From Brasilonema angustatum HA4187-MV1 (lineage in GTDB: Bacteria; Cyanobacteriota; Cyanobacteriia; Cyanobacteriales; Nostocaceae): DNA of 64,000 bases. The position numbers and the translations under genes are program-made. The stretch spans positions 61,277 through 125,276 of the forward strand of contig JAHHGV010000025.1 of assembly GCA_019359695.1 (NCBI GenBank). Direction: 5' to 3'. Shown in pieces: positions 35,167 through 45,650 of the stretch. The notes under the pieces are model-generated. The model ran no database searches and was not told the origin of the DNA. It saw nothing but the letters and a program-made list of their open reading frames with translations. Within the stretch, counting starts at the first letter, position 1. Every line of letters begins with the position of its first letter.

Positions 35167-35955
35167 ATGACTAACGACTACCTTTACCGCTACCCACCTT
35201 TGTATCCTGGTGTCTTGCTCAGACGCTACAAGCGATTTTTTGCCGATGTTGAACTTGCTTCTGGAGAAATTGTAACAGCACACTGCCCCAATACAGGACC
35301 AATGACAGGAGTTTCTACTCCTGGTAGTGTGGTGCAGCTATCTTACAGTGATAATCCTAACCGCAAGCTTGCTTATACCTGGGAAATGATCCAGGTACAC
35401 GACAATGAACCAACATGGGTAGGTATAAATACAAATCTCCCCAACAAAATCATCAAATTAGCTTTAGAAACATACCTTTTTCCAGAATTGGGAAACTATA
35501 GCCAAATTCGCCCTGAAGTTTCCTATGGAGAAAATAAATCAAGTCGCGTAGATTTCTTGTTATTTCCACATACAAACATCAACCTTCCATCTAGCGATTT
35601 GTTTTTAGAAAGTGATAATTTACTTTTAACAAAAAATACTTGTCCTATATATCTTGAAGTCAAAAATACAACTTGGGCGCAGGGGAAATTAGCACTTTTT
35701 CCAGACACAGAAACAACACGAGGACAAAAGCATTTACGAGAACTAACAGCACTCTTACCTCAAAATCGTGCTGTCATGCTTTACTTTATAAATCGAAGCG
35801 ATTGCACTGAATTTGCCCCTGGCGATAGTACTGATCCTGTATATGGTAAATTATTCAGGCTTGGTATCGACCTTGGTTTAGAAATTTTGCCTTGCCGTTT
35901 TGAAGTTAACCCAGAAGGTGTGCGTTATTTAGGTTTAGCAGAATCTAAGTTTTGA
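35167..35955 (+). CDS. sfsA: SfsA-family DNA/RNA nuclease (sugar fermentation stimulation protein A)
   Basis: A 262-residue SfsA protein, with an N-terminal OB-like region and a C-terminal PD-(D/E)XK-type nuclease fold. Family blocks visible are KRYKRFFADVEL-like N-terminus, AHCPNTGPMTG (about 38-48), SRVDFLL (about 125) and YLEVKNTTW (about 163), where the Asp and Glu-x-Lys are candidate catalytic residues. The length is slightly above the usual ~235 because of a short insert (NLPSSDLFLESDNLLLT). It stands alone, convergent with the hybrid kinase gene 16 bp away. Confidence 0.93.
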   Translation: MTNDYLYRYPPLYPGVLLRRYKRFFADVELASGEIVTAHCPNTGPMTGVSTPGSVVQLSYSDNPNRKLAYTWEMIQVHDNEPTWVGINTNLPNKIIKLALETYLFPELGNYSQIRPEVSYGENKSSRVDFLLFPHTNINLPSSDLFLESDNLLLTKNTCPIYLEVKNTTWAQGKLALFPDTETTRGQKHLRELTALLPQNRAVMLYFINRSDCTEFAPGDSTDPVYGKLFRLGIDLGLEILPCRFEVNPEGVRYLGLAESKF

Positions 35956-35971
35956 GTGGCTGTCTGTATTT

Positions 35972-38212
35972 TTACTGAAGAACCTGCTGTAAAGCGTGCA
36001 ATAATTCCTTAACTGTGTAAGGCTTTGGTAGAAATGATTTGACATTATTGCCCACTGTTGCCAGTTTAGTGGTGAACATGAGTCCACTAGTAGCAAGAAT
36101 TTTAACTTGTGGATTGATTTTTTGCAAAGTACGTATGACGGTTAAACCATCTAGCGCAGGTAGCATCATATCAATCAACACAGCACTTATTTCGTTCTTA
36201 TGTTGAGCATATGCGGCGATCGCCTCAATACCATCGCTCGCAGTCAGAATTTGATAGTTGTATGCTTCTAATGAAGCTTTGGTAATTTCTTGAATTGAGG
36301 GTTCATCATCTACAATCAGAATAACTTCTCCATGTCCTGCAAGCACTTCTACCTCTTCAAGCGGTAGTGTTTCCGTTCCCTGCACTGCTGGTAAGTAAAC
36401 CTTAAAGTGTGTACCAGATCCCACTTCACTGCACACGTTGACAAAACCACCGTGACTTTTGACAATACCTATAACAGTGGAAAGACCTAGTCCTGTTCCT
36501 TTACCTTGTTCTTTGGTTGTGAAAAATGGCTCGAAAATTCTATCGATGATTTCACAAGCAATACCAACTCCAGTATCCGAAACAGTTATGACTGTGTAAC
36601 ATCCAGTTTTTGCCTCCAAAAGCATTTGAGCATAGTTTTCATCAATAAACAAATTTTCGGCACAGATAGTTAAAGTACCCCCATTAGGCATAGCATCGCG
36701 GGCGTTGACGCAAAGGTTCATTAGCACCTGATGAAGTTGTGTTCCATCTCCAGAAACCATCCACAAATCTTTTGCTATTTCTATGTAGACTTCGATGGAT
36801 TTTGGAAATGTTTCTCTAAGAATTTTTGCCACTTCCCTGATCAGGTGTTTGGGTTGTAAAGTCATGCGCTTTCCTTCCACACCTCGCGCGAATGACAAAA
36901 CCTGCTTGACGAGTTCAGCTCCTCGTTTAGCACTATTTTCTAGGATTTCCAGCAAGTGCTTATCTTGCTCGTAGACATGAGGGAATTTTAGCGGTAATAA
37001 TTGAGCCACTGCTAAAATTGGCGTGAGAATATTGTTCAAGTCATGGGCAATACCACTAGCCAAGGTACCAATACTTTCTAAGCGTTGCGCCCGGAACAAT
37101 TGCGCTTCCAAAAGTTTTTTCTCGGTAATATCTGTGTCAACAGTCAGAATAGACTTGGGGTTTCCGTTTTCATTACATACTAACGTCCGGCGGCTGGCTA
37201 CAAGAACTTCCTTGCCATTTTTAGTCACTTTAGTAATCTCGCCTTGCCACTTTCCTTTACTCATAACAATCGAAAGAGCAGCGTCTATTTCTGATGACTG
37301 TTCTTTGTACAAAAGCTGATTAGCATTTTTACCAATTACCTCTTGAGCCTGCCATCCGTAAAGATTTTCTGCACCTTGACTCCAGAATATAATACAGTTA
37401 TTTAAATCTCGGACAAAAATTGCATCAGTCGTGACATTAAGCAAAGCCGCTTGTTGGCGAATTTGCTCTTCAGCAAGTTTACGTTCACTAATGTCAATGC
37501 TTGCGCCGGTAATACCTATGATTTCTTGTGATTCATTGTGTAATGGCTCTACAGTTAAATCGTAATATTTCACCCCTTGGGCAGTTGTGATATAAACTTC
37601 CTCTCTGGTTCCTACACCTGTGATTAGTACATTACGTTTAATAGTCGTTAAACGTTCAGCATCTTCTGCACAAATCAACTCGGAATCTTGTTTGCCTATC
37701 ATTTCCTCAGGTGTAGAGGCAAGATTGGCATTGTAAACCCACGTGTAGCGTAACTCTCTATCCTGGTTAAAAACAATAATTGGCGAATTTTTTAGGGCGA
37801 CTCGAAATCGCTCCTCACTCTGTCGCAATGCTTCCTCTGTTCGCTGACGCTCAATAGCATAGCGCATTGAGCGCACCAGTAAGTCACCATTAACTTGTCC
37901 CTTGACCAAATAATCTTGCGCTCCCTGCTGCATAGCTTTAATTGCCAAGGTTTCATCATTAAAACCTGTCAATACAATAATGGGAATGACTGGTGCCTGA
38001 TGATGGATTTTAATAAATGTTTCTAATCCTTGACTATCCGGAAGTAAAAGGTCTAGCAAAATAACATCAAAGCTTTCTTGCTCCAAAAAGCGCAGCGCTT
38101 CGTCCAATTGTTCTGCCTGCTTCAGGTAGAATTTCACAGAAGTGACATCTTGTAAAAACTCTTCTAAAAGAACGACATCACCAGGATTGTCTTCTACTAA
38201 TAAAATTTTCAT
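35972..38212 (-). CDS. Hybrid sensor histidine kinase with N- and C-terminal receiver domains
   Basis: A 746-residue cytoplasmic kinase: REC (about 1-118, [11 protein letters not shown]) - PAS (about 135-245) - PAS (about 255-365) - HisKA with phospho-acceptor His in [12 protein letters not shown] (about 390) - HATPase (N box [25 protein letters not shown]) - C-terminal REC (about 630-746, [13 protein letters not shown]). The HDLNN-type H box is that of the NtrB-like hybrid kinases common in cyanobacteria. It lies downstream of an Rcp1-like regulator and a cyanobacteriochrome kinase on the same strand and may take phosphate from them. Confidence 0.93.
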   Translation of the reverse strand: MKILLVEDNPGDVVLLEEFLQDVTSVKFYLKQAEQLDEALRFLEQESFDVILLDLLLPDSQGLETFIKIHHQAPVIPIIVLTGFNDETLAIKAMQQGAQDYLVKGQVNGDLLVRSMRYAIERQRTEEALRQSEERFRVALKNSPIIVFNQDRELRYTWVYNANLASTPEEMIGKQDSELICAEDAERLTTIKRNVLITGVGTREEVYITTAQGVKYYDLTVEPLHNESQEIIGITGASIDISERKLAEEQIRQQAALLNVTTDAIFVRDLNNCIIFWSQGAENLYGWQAQEVIGKNANQLLYKEQSSEIDAALSIVMSKGKWQGEITKVTKNGKEVLVASRRTLVCNENGNPKSILTVDTDITEKKLLEAQLFRAQRLESIGTLASGIAHDLNNILTPILAVAQLLPLKFPHVYEQDKHLLEILENSAKRGAELVKQVLSFARGVEGKRMTLQPKHLIREVAKILRETFPKSIEVYIEIAKDLWMVSGDGTQLHQVLMNLCVNARDAMPNGGTLTICAENLFIDENYAQMLLEAKTGCYTVITVSDTGVGIACEIIDRIFEPFFTTKEQGKGTGLGLSTVIGIVKSHGGFVNVCSEVGSGTHFKVYLPAVQGTETLPLEEVEVLAGHGEVILIVDDEPSIQEITKASLEAYNYQILTASDGIEAIAAYAQHKNEISAVLIDMMLPALDGLTVIRTLQKINPQVKILATSGLMFTTKLATVGNNVKSFLPKPYTVKELLHALQQVLQ

Positions 38213-38367
38213 TATTTTTTAGTTATTTGTTATTTGTTATTAGTCGTTAGTCATCTCCCGTGTACCCTTGTCTAGGGACACTTTGCAAAGGCGAAAATTC
38301 TGAATTTTGAATTTTGAACGTTAGCGCAGCGTGCCGCAGGCAGGGAATTTTGAATTGATTCGTCTCG

Positions 38368-38793
38368 TCACTCCGGTGGTAGCTTGACAACAGTGAACCA
38401 AAAATTTTCTATTGAATGTACTATTTTGACAAAGTGATCAAAATCAACAGGTTTAGTAATATAGCAGTTAGCACAGAGGTTGTAAGCCTTTAAGACATCT
38501 TCCTCAGCTCTAGATGTTGTCAAAACAACTACGGGAATACGTTTAAGGGTATGATCTGCTTTAATTTCTGCTAGCACCTCCCTTCCATCTTTTCTAGGCA
38601 GGTTTAAATCAAGCAGGATTATGCCAGGAGTGGGTACCTGAGTATAGTTTTCCTGTTTGCGTAAGAATGCTATGGCTTCTACGCCATCCACCACGACATT
38701 CAAGTTCACGGAAATTTTGCTGTCTTCGAGAGCTATCTGGGTTAATCGCACATCGCCAGGGTTGTCTTCCACTAGCAAAATTTCAATGGGCAT
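38368..38793 (-). CDS. Rcp1-like single-domain response regulator
   Basis: A 141-residue receiver without an output domain. Acidic residues EDNPGD (9-14), phospho-acceptor Asp in [13 protein letters not shown] (about 62), the conserved Thr in VVLTTS and Lys in [10 protein letters not shown] (about 114) are all present. It resembles Rcp1, the partner of cyanobacterial phytochrome Cph1. It begins 14 bp after the stop of the cyanobacteriochrome kinase gene, so the two are very likely cotranscribed and cognate. Confidence 0.93.
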   Translation of the reverse strand: MPIEILLVEDNPGDVRLTQIALEDSKISVNLNVVVDGVEAIAFLRKQENYTQVPTPGIILLDLNLPRKDGREVLAEIKADHTLKRIPVVVLTTSRAEEDVLKAYNLCANCYITKPVDFDHFVKIVHSIENFWFTVVKLPPE

Positions 38794-38807
38794 GATTCAT
38801 TCAAAGC

Positions 38808-41333
38808 TCACAATTTGTTTCCTGCTCTATCAGGAATTGTAAACAAGAAAGTTGTACCATGTTGCGGTTGTGACTTCACCCAGATATTTCCACCGTGGCG
38901 TTCTACAATTTTTTTACATATTGCAAGTCCAATGCCAGTACCAGGATACTTATTTCTAGTGTGTAAACGCTGAAAAATCACAAAAATGCGCTCTAAATAT
39001 TGAGCTTCCATGCCAATTCCATTATCACGCACTGCAAACTGCCACTTTTGTTCTATGCGTTCAACCCCAATATGAATTTGAGGTGGCTGTTGGCTGCGGA
39101 ACTTAATTGCATTGCCAATGAGGTTTTGAAACAACTGCGACAGTTGTGTAGCATCCACCATGACTTCGGGTAAAGTATCGTAGGTGACGACTGCGTTACT
39201 TTCTTCAACAGCAACTTTAAGATTTGCGAGAACGCAATTCACAACAAAACGACAATCAACTGGCTCAAAGGGCTGACTACGTGTGCTCACACGGGAATAA
39301 CTCAACAAGTCATTGATCAGTGTCTGCATCCGAAGTGCTCCGTCTACAGCGTAACCAATGAACTCATTCGCCCTAGCATCGAGATTATCTTTGTATCGTC
39401 GCTCTAAAAGCTGCAAGTAACTCCCCACCATTCGCAACGGCTCTTGCAAATCATGAGAAGCAACGTAGGCAAATTGTTCTAATTCGGCATTGGAACGAGC
39501 CAGTTCTTGGCGTTGGTGGGTTTCTTGTTCCAAATGTTGTGCTTGAGATAGGGCAATGCCTATTTGGTCTGCGAGCTGTTGCAACAATTCAATTTCTACA
39601 TTATTCCATTGTCGAGGACACTCACACTGATGAGCAATGAGTAAACCCCAGAGGTTTTCTCTTTGAAGAATTGGGACAACGAGGTTCGCTTTGACAGCAA
39701 ATTGGGAGAGAAATTCTTTATGGCAAGGTTGGAGGTTTGCTGTTTCAATGTTGGCGATCGCACTGATTCTGCCCTGACGATATGGTTCTTGATAGTCTTG
39801 CGCAAAGCACGGATCAAGAAGATTTTGTCCTAGTACAACAGGAAAACCAGGTAAGACAGCCTCTTGCATCACCGTTCCTGAACCATCTCCCCATAAGCGA
39901 AAGATAATGACTCTGTCTGCTTGTAGCAGTTTTTGAACTTCAATAACCGTGGTTTGTAGAATTGCCTCAATTTGTAAAGATTGACGAATTTTGAGGGTGA
40001 TTTCGGCAAATAGTTGAGAACGCTTGGTTTGACGTTTGAATTCCTCTTCAGCTTGTTTACGAGCAGTTATGTCAAGTGTGACACCAATCATGCGAGTGGG
40101 ATTACCATCAGCATCATAAATTCCAGTACCTCGTGCCAATACCCAGTGGATGCTATTATCAGACCAGATATTGCGGTACTCTGCCTCATAATCTTGGCGT
40201 TCCTCTAAAGCTTGTCTGACAGCTTCCTGCCTATAGGCGCGGTCTTCAGGATGAACGCGTTGCTGTAGCGTATCATAACAAAGCTCAATTTCAAGCGGCA
40301 AACCAAAATTTGCCTTGCATTGGTTGGAGCAAGATAAGTCGCCCGTTTTCAAATCTTGCTCCCAAGAACCGAGTTTAGCAATCTGCAATGCTAGCTTCAG
40401 ATGTTGTTCGCGATCGCGTAAGGAAGCCTCAGTTCGCTTACCTTCAGTGATGTCCCGTGTCACTGCTAACAAGGCAATGATGTCTTTCTCAGAATTACGC
40501 AGCGGAACGGCGTGGGTTTCCAACCACCGATGAGTACCTTTGAGACCAATAATTTCAAACTCCAGTATTCCTGATTCGCCTTGAAAAACCAGATCTGTCA
40601 ATGTTCTGAAGGCTTGACGATACTCAGGGGCAATGAGGGGATAAATGCAGCTTCCCTGCACTTGATTGAGGGAATCAGCTTCAATCATCGCCAATCCAGC
40701 CGGATTCATTTCCAGTAGTGTCCCATCTTTGGCTAACAATTTGACACACTCTGGTTCTGACTCAATGATTGTACGGAGAAGATTTTCGCTGTGTGCCAGT
40801 TTTTCCTTCGTGCGTTTAAGTTCCTCAGCAAAATGGGATACCTCAGCCAAATGACGCCTTAACTCCAATTCGCTAATCACCTGGCGACCAAGTACCACAA
40901 GTGCTTCTACTTGTTTTTGGCTTAGTTTCCGTGGTACTTGGTCAATCACGCAAAGAGTCCCCACCATATCTCCCTTTGGAGTCATTAAGGGGACACCTGC
41001 ATAAAACCGTACGTAAGGATAGGATATGACTACTGAATTCTTTACTAACTTTTCATCAGCCCAAGTATCAGAAACGACCACCACATCTCGTCGCTCTTGG
41101 CAAAGGTAAGATAATCCGACGCTACGAGGCATTTCTGGCACATCCAAACCTATTTTTGCTTTAAACCACTGGCGGTTTTCATCAATAAAATTGACAAGGA
41201 CTATAGGAGCATCACAAATGAAGGCAGCTAACTGAGCAATATTGTCGTAAGCTTCTTCTGGTTCAGTGTCAAGAATTTGATATTGGCGCAGGGCTTCAAG
41301 TCTTGCTGTTTCGTTATCAATCATTACAAGCAT
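38808..41333 (-). CDS. GAF-PAS-PAS-GAF histidine kinase with a DXCF-type cyanobacteriochrome GAF
   Basis: An 841-residue kinase: GAF (about 20-165), PAS (about 180-300), PAS (about 310-430), second GAF (about 450-600), HisKA with His627 (VASHDLQEPLRM) and HATPase (NLIGNAIKF, DNGIGM, GTGIGLAI). The second GAF has a DPCF motif (C509) and a CH motif (C537, NLQPCHKEFL) exactly 28 residues apart, as in DXCF cyanobacteriochromes such as TePixJ (C494/C522). It therefore probably binds a bilin and senses blue/green light; that is inference from motif spacing. The kinase half is phytochrome-like and pairs with the Rcp1-like gene 14 bp downstream. Confidence 0.9.
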   Translation of the reverse strand: MLVMIDNETARLEALRQYQILDTEPEEAYDNIAQLAAFICDAPIVLVNFIDENRQWFKAKIGLDVPEMPRSVGLSYLCQERRDVVVVSDTWADEKLVKNSVVISYPYVRFYAGVPLMTPKGDMVGTLCVIDQVPRKLSQKQVEALVVLGRQVISELELRRHLAEVSHFAEELKRTKEKLAHSENLLRTIIESEPECVKLLAKDGTLLEMNPAGLAMIEADSLNQVQGSCIYPLIAPEYRQAFRTLTDLVFQGESGILEFEIIGLKGTHRWLETHAVPLRNSEKDIIALLAVTRDITEGKRTEASLRDREQHLKLALQIAKLGSWEQDLKTGDLSCSNQCKANFGLPLEIELCYDTLQQRVHPEDRAYRQEAVRQALEERQDYEAEYRNIWSDNSIHWVLARGTGIYDADGNPTRMIGVTLDITARKQAEEEFKRQTKRSQLFAEITLKIRQSLQIEAILQTTVIEVQKLLQADRVIIFRLWGDGSGTVMQEAVLPGFPVVLGQNLLDPCFAQDYQEPYRQGRISAIANIETANLQPCHKEFLSQFAVKANLVVPILQRENLWGLLIAHQCECPRQWNNVEIELLQQLADQIGIALSQAQHLEQETHQRQELARSNAELEQFAYVASHDLQEPLRMVGSYLQLLERRYKDNLDARANEFIGYAVDGALRMQTLINDLLSYSRVSTRSQPFEPVDCRFVVNCVLANLKVAVEESNAVVTYDTLPEVMVDATQLSQLFQNLIGNAIKFRSQQPPQIHIGVERIEQKWQFAVRDNGIGMEAQYLERIFVIFQRLHTRNKYPGTGIGLAICKKIVERHGGNIWVKSQPQHGTTFLFTIPDRAGNKL

Positions 41334-41614
41334 AAATTTTTATTAAATTTTTTTGAAATTTAATGCTTTGAGCCTTTTATAGCAGGGAGCAGAGAACAGG
41401 GAACAAACTTGAAAGTCTCTTGGTGACCGTGTTTTCTCATTAGTTCGTGTCCTAATCTACCTGGTGACTGCTATATCACTTAAAAAAAGTAGCTTATTTC
41501 GATGAATGTGTGTTCAACATTATTGTATTTTATGCTACTTTTGATAGATGTGATATAGAAAGCGCATAGATACAATGACAAAACTGCATGAATCCCTGGT
41601 AAAGAGATACTAGG

Positions 41615-42259
41615 TTAAACTGTAGCCAGAGCGATCGCTCGCAGTTTCTCAATCAATCCAAGCAAATCATCTGCATTCAAACGATAACTCAAAGGATGAG
41701 CAATCAATCTTGCGGTACTTTCATACAAAGTTTCAATTTCAACCAAACCATTTTCGCGTAAGGTTCGTCCTGTCGAAACCAAATCCACAATTGCTTCTGA
41801 CATCCCTGTAATCGGACCTAGTTCCACAGAACCATACAGCGGTACAATTTCCACAGGTAAATCCAAACCGTGGAAATACTCTCGCGCACTATTGACATAC
41901 TTTGAAGCAACTCGACCATGAGGTGGTAATTCCAACACGGAACGGTAAGCACTTAATTGTTTCACCGCCACCGACATTCGACAATGACCAAACTGCAAGT
42001 CAACTAAGTGGGCTACTTGTGGCTTTTTCTCGCGCAACACGTCATATCCAACTATACCAAGTTGCGCCTGACCATATTCTACATATACTGGCACATCCTG
42101 CGCTCGCACCAGCAACCCTTTGGCTTTGCCACTAGAATCAGGAATCTGAAGTTGGCGGTTACTTGAATCCAAAAAAGCACTAAAATCCAATCCCACATCT
42201 TGCAGAATCCGGATGCTATTTTTAAGAAGTTCCCCTTTCGGCAATGCAATAGTCAGCAT
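41615..42259 (-). CDS. hisG: ATP phosphoribosyltransferase, short (HisZ-dependent) form
   Basis: A 214-residue HisG, first enzyme of histidine biosynthesis (ATP + PRPP to phosphoribosyl-ATP). Visible are [21 protein letters not shown] at the N-terminus and the PRPP-binding block [18 protein letters not shown] near 155-172. The length fits the short form, which lacks the C-terminal regulatory domain and needs HisZ. The ATG at 42259 is chosen over a GTG nine bases upstream. It is divergent from an OmpR-type regulator, 67 bp apart. Confidence 0.94.
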   Translation of the reverse strand: MLTIALPKGELLKNSIRILQDVGLDFSAFLDSSNRQLQIPDSSGKAKGLLVRAQDVPVYVEYGQAQLGIVGYDVLREKKPQVAHLVDLQFGHCRMSVAVKQLSAYRSVLELPPHGRVASKYVNSAREYFHGLDLPVEIVPLYGSVELGPITGMSEAIVDLVSTGRTLRENGLVEIETLYESTARLIAHPLSYRLNADDLLGLIEKLRAIALATV

Positions 42260-42326
42260 AAGTAGCACTCAGCGTTCAGCAATCAGCAAAATAATAATAT
42301 CTGATAGCTAAGTACAATAGCTTGCC

Positions 42327-43028
42327 ATGCGAATTTTGCTTGTTGATGATGAAGTTGAATTAACTGATCCTTTGAGTCGTATGTTAACTCGTGAGGGGTA
42401 TAGCGTTGATGCGGCTTATGATGGGGCAAGTGGTAGCCAACTTGCACAAAGCGGTAGTTATAACTTACTGATTCTAGATTGGATGCTACCAGGAAAAACA
42501 GGGTTGGAGATTTGTCAAGAATTACGACGCCAAGGCGAAACTACGCCCGTGTTGTTTCTCACGGCTAAAGATACTCTCGATGATCGAGTTGAAGGTTTGG
42601 ATGCAGGTGCTGACGACTATTTGGTTAAACCTTTTGAGTTGCGGGAGTTGCTAGCACGAGTTCGGGCTTTATTGCGTCGTTCCGGTTCACAAAGCCACGG
42701 TACAACAACCCAAAAGCTTGTAGTAGCTGACTTAGAACTCGATACCGAAAACCAAGTCGCCTATCGTCAAGGCAGAATCATCGACTTATCCGAAAAAGAA
42801 AGTCAGCTGCTGCAATATTTTATGGAAAATACGGGACAACTGCTCACTCACGCCCAGATTCTCCAATATCTCTGGAAAGATGAGCAACTACCTAGTAGCA
42901 ATGTTATTGCTGCATTAATTCGCTTACTACGGCGCAAGATTGAACAACCTGGAGAAACACAATTAATTCATACAGTCTATGCTAAAGGATATCGCTTTGG
43001 TACTTCTGCACCGGGAACTGGAGAATAA
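42327..43028 (+). CDS. OmpR-family response regulator, orphan
   Basis: A 233-residue regulator. The receiver (1-120) has DDEVELTDPL, the phospho-acceptor Asp in LLILDWMLPGKTG (about 51), and K in YLVKPFEL. The winged-helix output (about 130-228) has the KESQLLQYFMENTGQLLT and VYAKGYRF blocks. No kinase gene is adjacent. It is divergent from hisG. Target genes are unknown. Confidence 0.93.
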   Translation: MRILLVDDEVELTDPLSRMLTREGYSVDAAYDGASGSQLAQSGSYNLLILDWMLPGKTGLEICQELRRQGETTPVLFLTAKDTLDDRVEGLDAGADDYLVKPFELRELLARVRALLRRSGSQSHGTTTQKLVVADLELDTENQVAYRQGRIIDLSEKESQLLQYFMENTGQLLTHAQILQYLWKDEQLPSSNVIAALIRLLRRKIEQPGETQLIHTVYAKGYRFGTSAPGTGE

Positions 43029-43154
43029 AAGTAGAGTGCGTTATGCTTTTTGAATTTTTTCATCACCCTGCGTTTACATCTGTTTCATCTGCGGAGTAAA
43101 AAGACATCATTGCAGATTTTTAACTTTTGTCAGTCAATCAGAATTTTTCTTTGT

Positions 43155-43303
43155 CAGGACTTAGGCAACTGGCACATTTTTCTTCAAACTGTCACACGGA
43201 TAGAATTTGGCTATAACCTTTATAAATCGATGCTTACGAGCATTTACTCAATTTGAAATATATATGCCAGTTGACCTTATACTGTCACGCTTGCGTAAGT
43301 CCT
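43155..43303. mobile_element. MITE-like element with 'aggactta..ccagtt' ends
   Basis: The left end CAGGACTTAGGCAACTGGCA (43155-43174) is mirrored by an imperfect right end finishing TTGCGTAAGTCCT (43291-43303). The sequence GTGCCAGTTGCGTAAGTCCT recurs at 44373-44392 and partly at 44317-44337, so this is an interspersed family. The rest of the 43029-43450 gap shows no gene. Confidence 0.6.
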
Positions 43304-43450
43304 AGTAATTTAGCCGAATACTGAACATCATCTCTATATACGCTCACACCCTATTAGTGTTGTGGCTTTTCCACATGCCGTGAAAAGTCACATGAAATAG
43401 TAGAGTGCGTTAACTAGGGTTGCAAAATGCGAGTGTCTTAATTCAAGGTC

Positions 43451-43900
43451 TTAATAATTAACTTTTTCCAACACTCCAGAAATATTCGTACCAGAATCTG
43501 TTTCTAGAATCAAAACTTTTTTCCCATTATTAACAATTACACCAAAGTATTTAAATTTTTGATTTTGAAAGGATAGAGTAACAGTGCAGTCACTATTTAC
43601 CTGGTAAGTACTAGTATCAGATAAATCTTGTGCAACCTCTCCACCAGTACTGGTAGCACCCTTAATCCCTTGTATGTTGCCATTTCCATCAAATCTGTCT
43701 AGAAAGAGTAAATTAAAAGGAGTGGCTCCAGGATTTTGAAAACCAGAAACTTGAGATGCGTAGTCACCCTGTAACGTTTTGTTTGTGCAAGACAATTTTC
43801 GCGGTGCGTCTTCTGCTTTGACAAATGTTCCTGTACTGACAAAACCTAAAGCAAAGATAGTTGAAAAAACAGTTGTGAGTACTCTATTTTTCAAGAACAT
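43451..43900 (-). CDS. Secreted hypothetical protein
   Basis: A 149-residue protein with a signal peptide (FSTIFALGFVSTGTFVKA, cleavage after AEDA region). The mature part has two cysteines (KLSCTNKTLQGDY and NSDCTVTLSF) and a beta-rich core (LFLDRFDGNGNIQG), a pattern I have seen in small exported cyanobacterial proteins of unknown function. An 18-bp A/T palindrome lies 48 bp upstream of its start. No function assigned. Confidence 0.7.
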   Translation of the reverse strand: MFLKNRVLTTVFSTIFALGFVSTGTFVKAEDAPRKLSCTNKTLQGDYASQVSGFQNPGATPFNLLFLDRFDGNGNIQGIKGATSTGGEVAQDLSDTSTYQVNSDCTVTLSFQNQKFKYFGVIVNNGKKVLILETDSGTNISGVLEKVNY

Positions 43901-43947
43901 ATTTTTTGTCTCCTACTGTAAATTTTGGATAGTTTTCCTAAAGGCTT

Positions 43948-43988
43948 AATTTTGTAATTATTTGTTGATAACAAATAATTACAAAATT
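43948..43988. promoter_or_regulatory. A/T-rich perfect dyad upstream of the secreted protein gene
   Basis: Positions 43948-43966 are the exact inverse complement of 43970-43988 (19 bp arms, three-base centre gat). It sits 48 bp upstream of the 43900 start codon. It could be an operator, a leader hairpin or a terminator for leftward transcription; sequence alone cannot decide. Confidence 0.55.
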
Positions 43989-44906
43989 GTTTTAAATTCT
44001 AAAATACTTAATTTTGATTATTTTTTAGTAAAATAATATCAAATTATTAATTTTGTCAGAGTTTAAGTCTTCGTATTTAATTACAATGAGCGTCAGAAAA
44101 CTTTCTTCTAAATGATATACATATAGTAAAAATCTATTTTGTAAATTTTTGATGAAGAATGGAACAAAAGAATGAGAATGGGGTGTTGCCAAATGACAGT
44201 CCATCCCGTTTCACTCTGATCAATTAGTTGTTGGACAAGCTCACACAGATATGCCATGCCATTGCTTGTGACAGTTGCAGCGATACGCGTAGCGTCAAGC
44301 CTCCGGCTTATCGCCCTGTACCAGTTGCGTCAGTCTTGCCAATACACATGTACTAAAATTTAACGCTTGCCTGTGCCAGTTGCGTAAGTCCTGTTTGTGA
44401 TCGCTTCTTAGTCATATTTTTGCTAACGCTAGTCTTACTCTAGTCATATTTTCTTGCTATTAATTAAATGCCACTCTCATAGATATACCCGTAATACCAA
44501 TTCAAAATTCAAAATTCAAAATTCAAAATTAAGAAAGCCAGACATCACAAGGGTTTGGGAGTGTGTATCTGTCGCATTCTTTTTTAAATTTTGTATAAAT
44601 TCTATCTAGACTCTTTGGAGACTCCTAAGATGCACATTTTATAATCCTGATACAGCAAGGGTTTTAGAGATACTGAAAAATATGCTTCTTCCATATATTG
44701 CTACTGGCGTAAGCCGCTAGTTGGGCGCTGAGAGCTTGCACCTCTGCGTATAAGCCTAGGGTTAGTCAAAACCCGCGCGAGAAAGTTACATCACTTTTTT
44801 TGGCTTTTTCACTAAAATAAAGGCTTTAGATATTGTACTGGCTTTTATAAAGTATTAATTATCAGTAGTGCAAGATGTCAAAATATGAAGAAATAAAGAC
44901 CTTTGT
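43989..44906. other. ~0.9-kb repeat-rich gap before the two-component genes
   Basis: No gene seen. It contains partial copies of the 'ccagttgcgtaagtcct' element (44317-44337, 44373-44393), a cgatacgcgtagcgtcaagc small repeat (44281), repeat copy 1 (44406-44497), and a run of four 'attcaaa' heptamers (about 44500-44530). Confidence 0.55.
44406..44497. repeat. ~90-bp island repeat, copy 1
   Basis: Begins ttagtcatatttttgctaac and carries a second 'ctagtcatatttt' 35 bp later, ending near gtaatac. Copies 2 (46665) and 3 (54377) share the same order of blocks with about 85 % identity in the first 60 bp by eye. Confidence 0.8.
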
Positions 44907-45650
44907 ATGGCTGTTGTCTTAGTAATCGAAGATGAAGTGAATGTTGCTGCGATGATTCGCCTCTGTGTAGAGAGCGAAGGACACATTTGTGATATTGCAT
45001 ACAATGGAAATGAAGGGTTAGACAAATTTAGTAAACTCCAACCAGATGTCGTCATTCTCGACTTGATGCTGCCAGGGAGAAATGGCTTAGATATTTGCGC
45101 CCATATTCGTCAGTTCATTAAATCAAAGCAGAAAGATCCCTACATCATGATGTTGACGAGCAAAATCGAGGAAATTGATCGCATCATTGGATTTTCTACT
45201 GGGGCTGATGACTATATGCCGAAGCCCTTTAGTCCGGTAGAACTTGCCGTGCGGCTTAGAGCATTGCTCAGACGAGAGCAGCGACAGCAAGTCAATTCAG
45301 AAAACATGATCGAAACACGCCATTTACTAATAGATCAAGAACGTAGGACTGTCCATCTCAAAGACACCAATGGCACAACAGAGACGATTAAATTCACGAC
45401 ATTAGAGTTTAATTTGCTGGTGGTATTAGCTAGCCGACCAGGACGAGTTTGGAGCCGTTCACAGTTGCTCGATACTGTTTGGGGAATGGATTATGTTGGT
45501 GACATTCGCATCGTGGATTCTTACGTTAAGCGTCTACGACAAAAGCTATGCAGCACCAATGCTACTGGTGAAAAACTAGATAAGACTCAGTTTATTTGCA
45601 CGGTACCTGGGATTGGCTATAGCTTTACGGACTCAAATGGCAAAGTGTAA
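44907..45650 (+). CDS. OmpR-family response regulator of the metal-efflux island
   Basis: A 247-residue regulator with receiver residues EDEVN, the phospho-acceptor Asp in VVILDLMLPGRNG (about 51) and K in YMPKPFSP. The winged-helix output spans about 140-240 (FTTLEFNLLVVLASRPGRVWSRSQLL, then VPGIGYSF). Its 3' end overlaps the histidine-kinase gene by 14 bp. It lies 1.5 kb upstream of an HME-RND efflux set on the same strand, so control of that set by metals is a reasonable inference. Confidence 0.93.
   Translation: MAVVLVIEDEVNVAAMIRLCVESEGHICDIAYNGNEGLDKFSKLQPDVVILDLMLPGRNGLDICAHIRQFIKSKQKDPYIMMLTSKIEEIDRIIGFSTGADDYMPKPFSPVELAVRLRALLRREQRQQVNSENMIETRHLLIDQERRTVHLKDTNGTTETIKFTTLEFNLLVVLASRPGRVWSRSQLLDTVWGMDYVGDIRIVDSYVKRLRQKLCSTNATGEKLDKTQFICTVPGIGYSFTDSNGKV

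Noticed and set aside
43989..44906. Possible RNA gene or lost gene in the ~0.9-kb gap
   Set aside because: Only repeat fragments were recognised; no tRNA-like cloverleaf or long frame.
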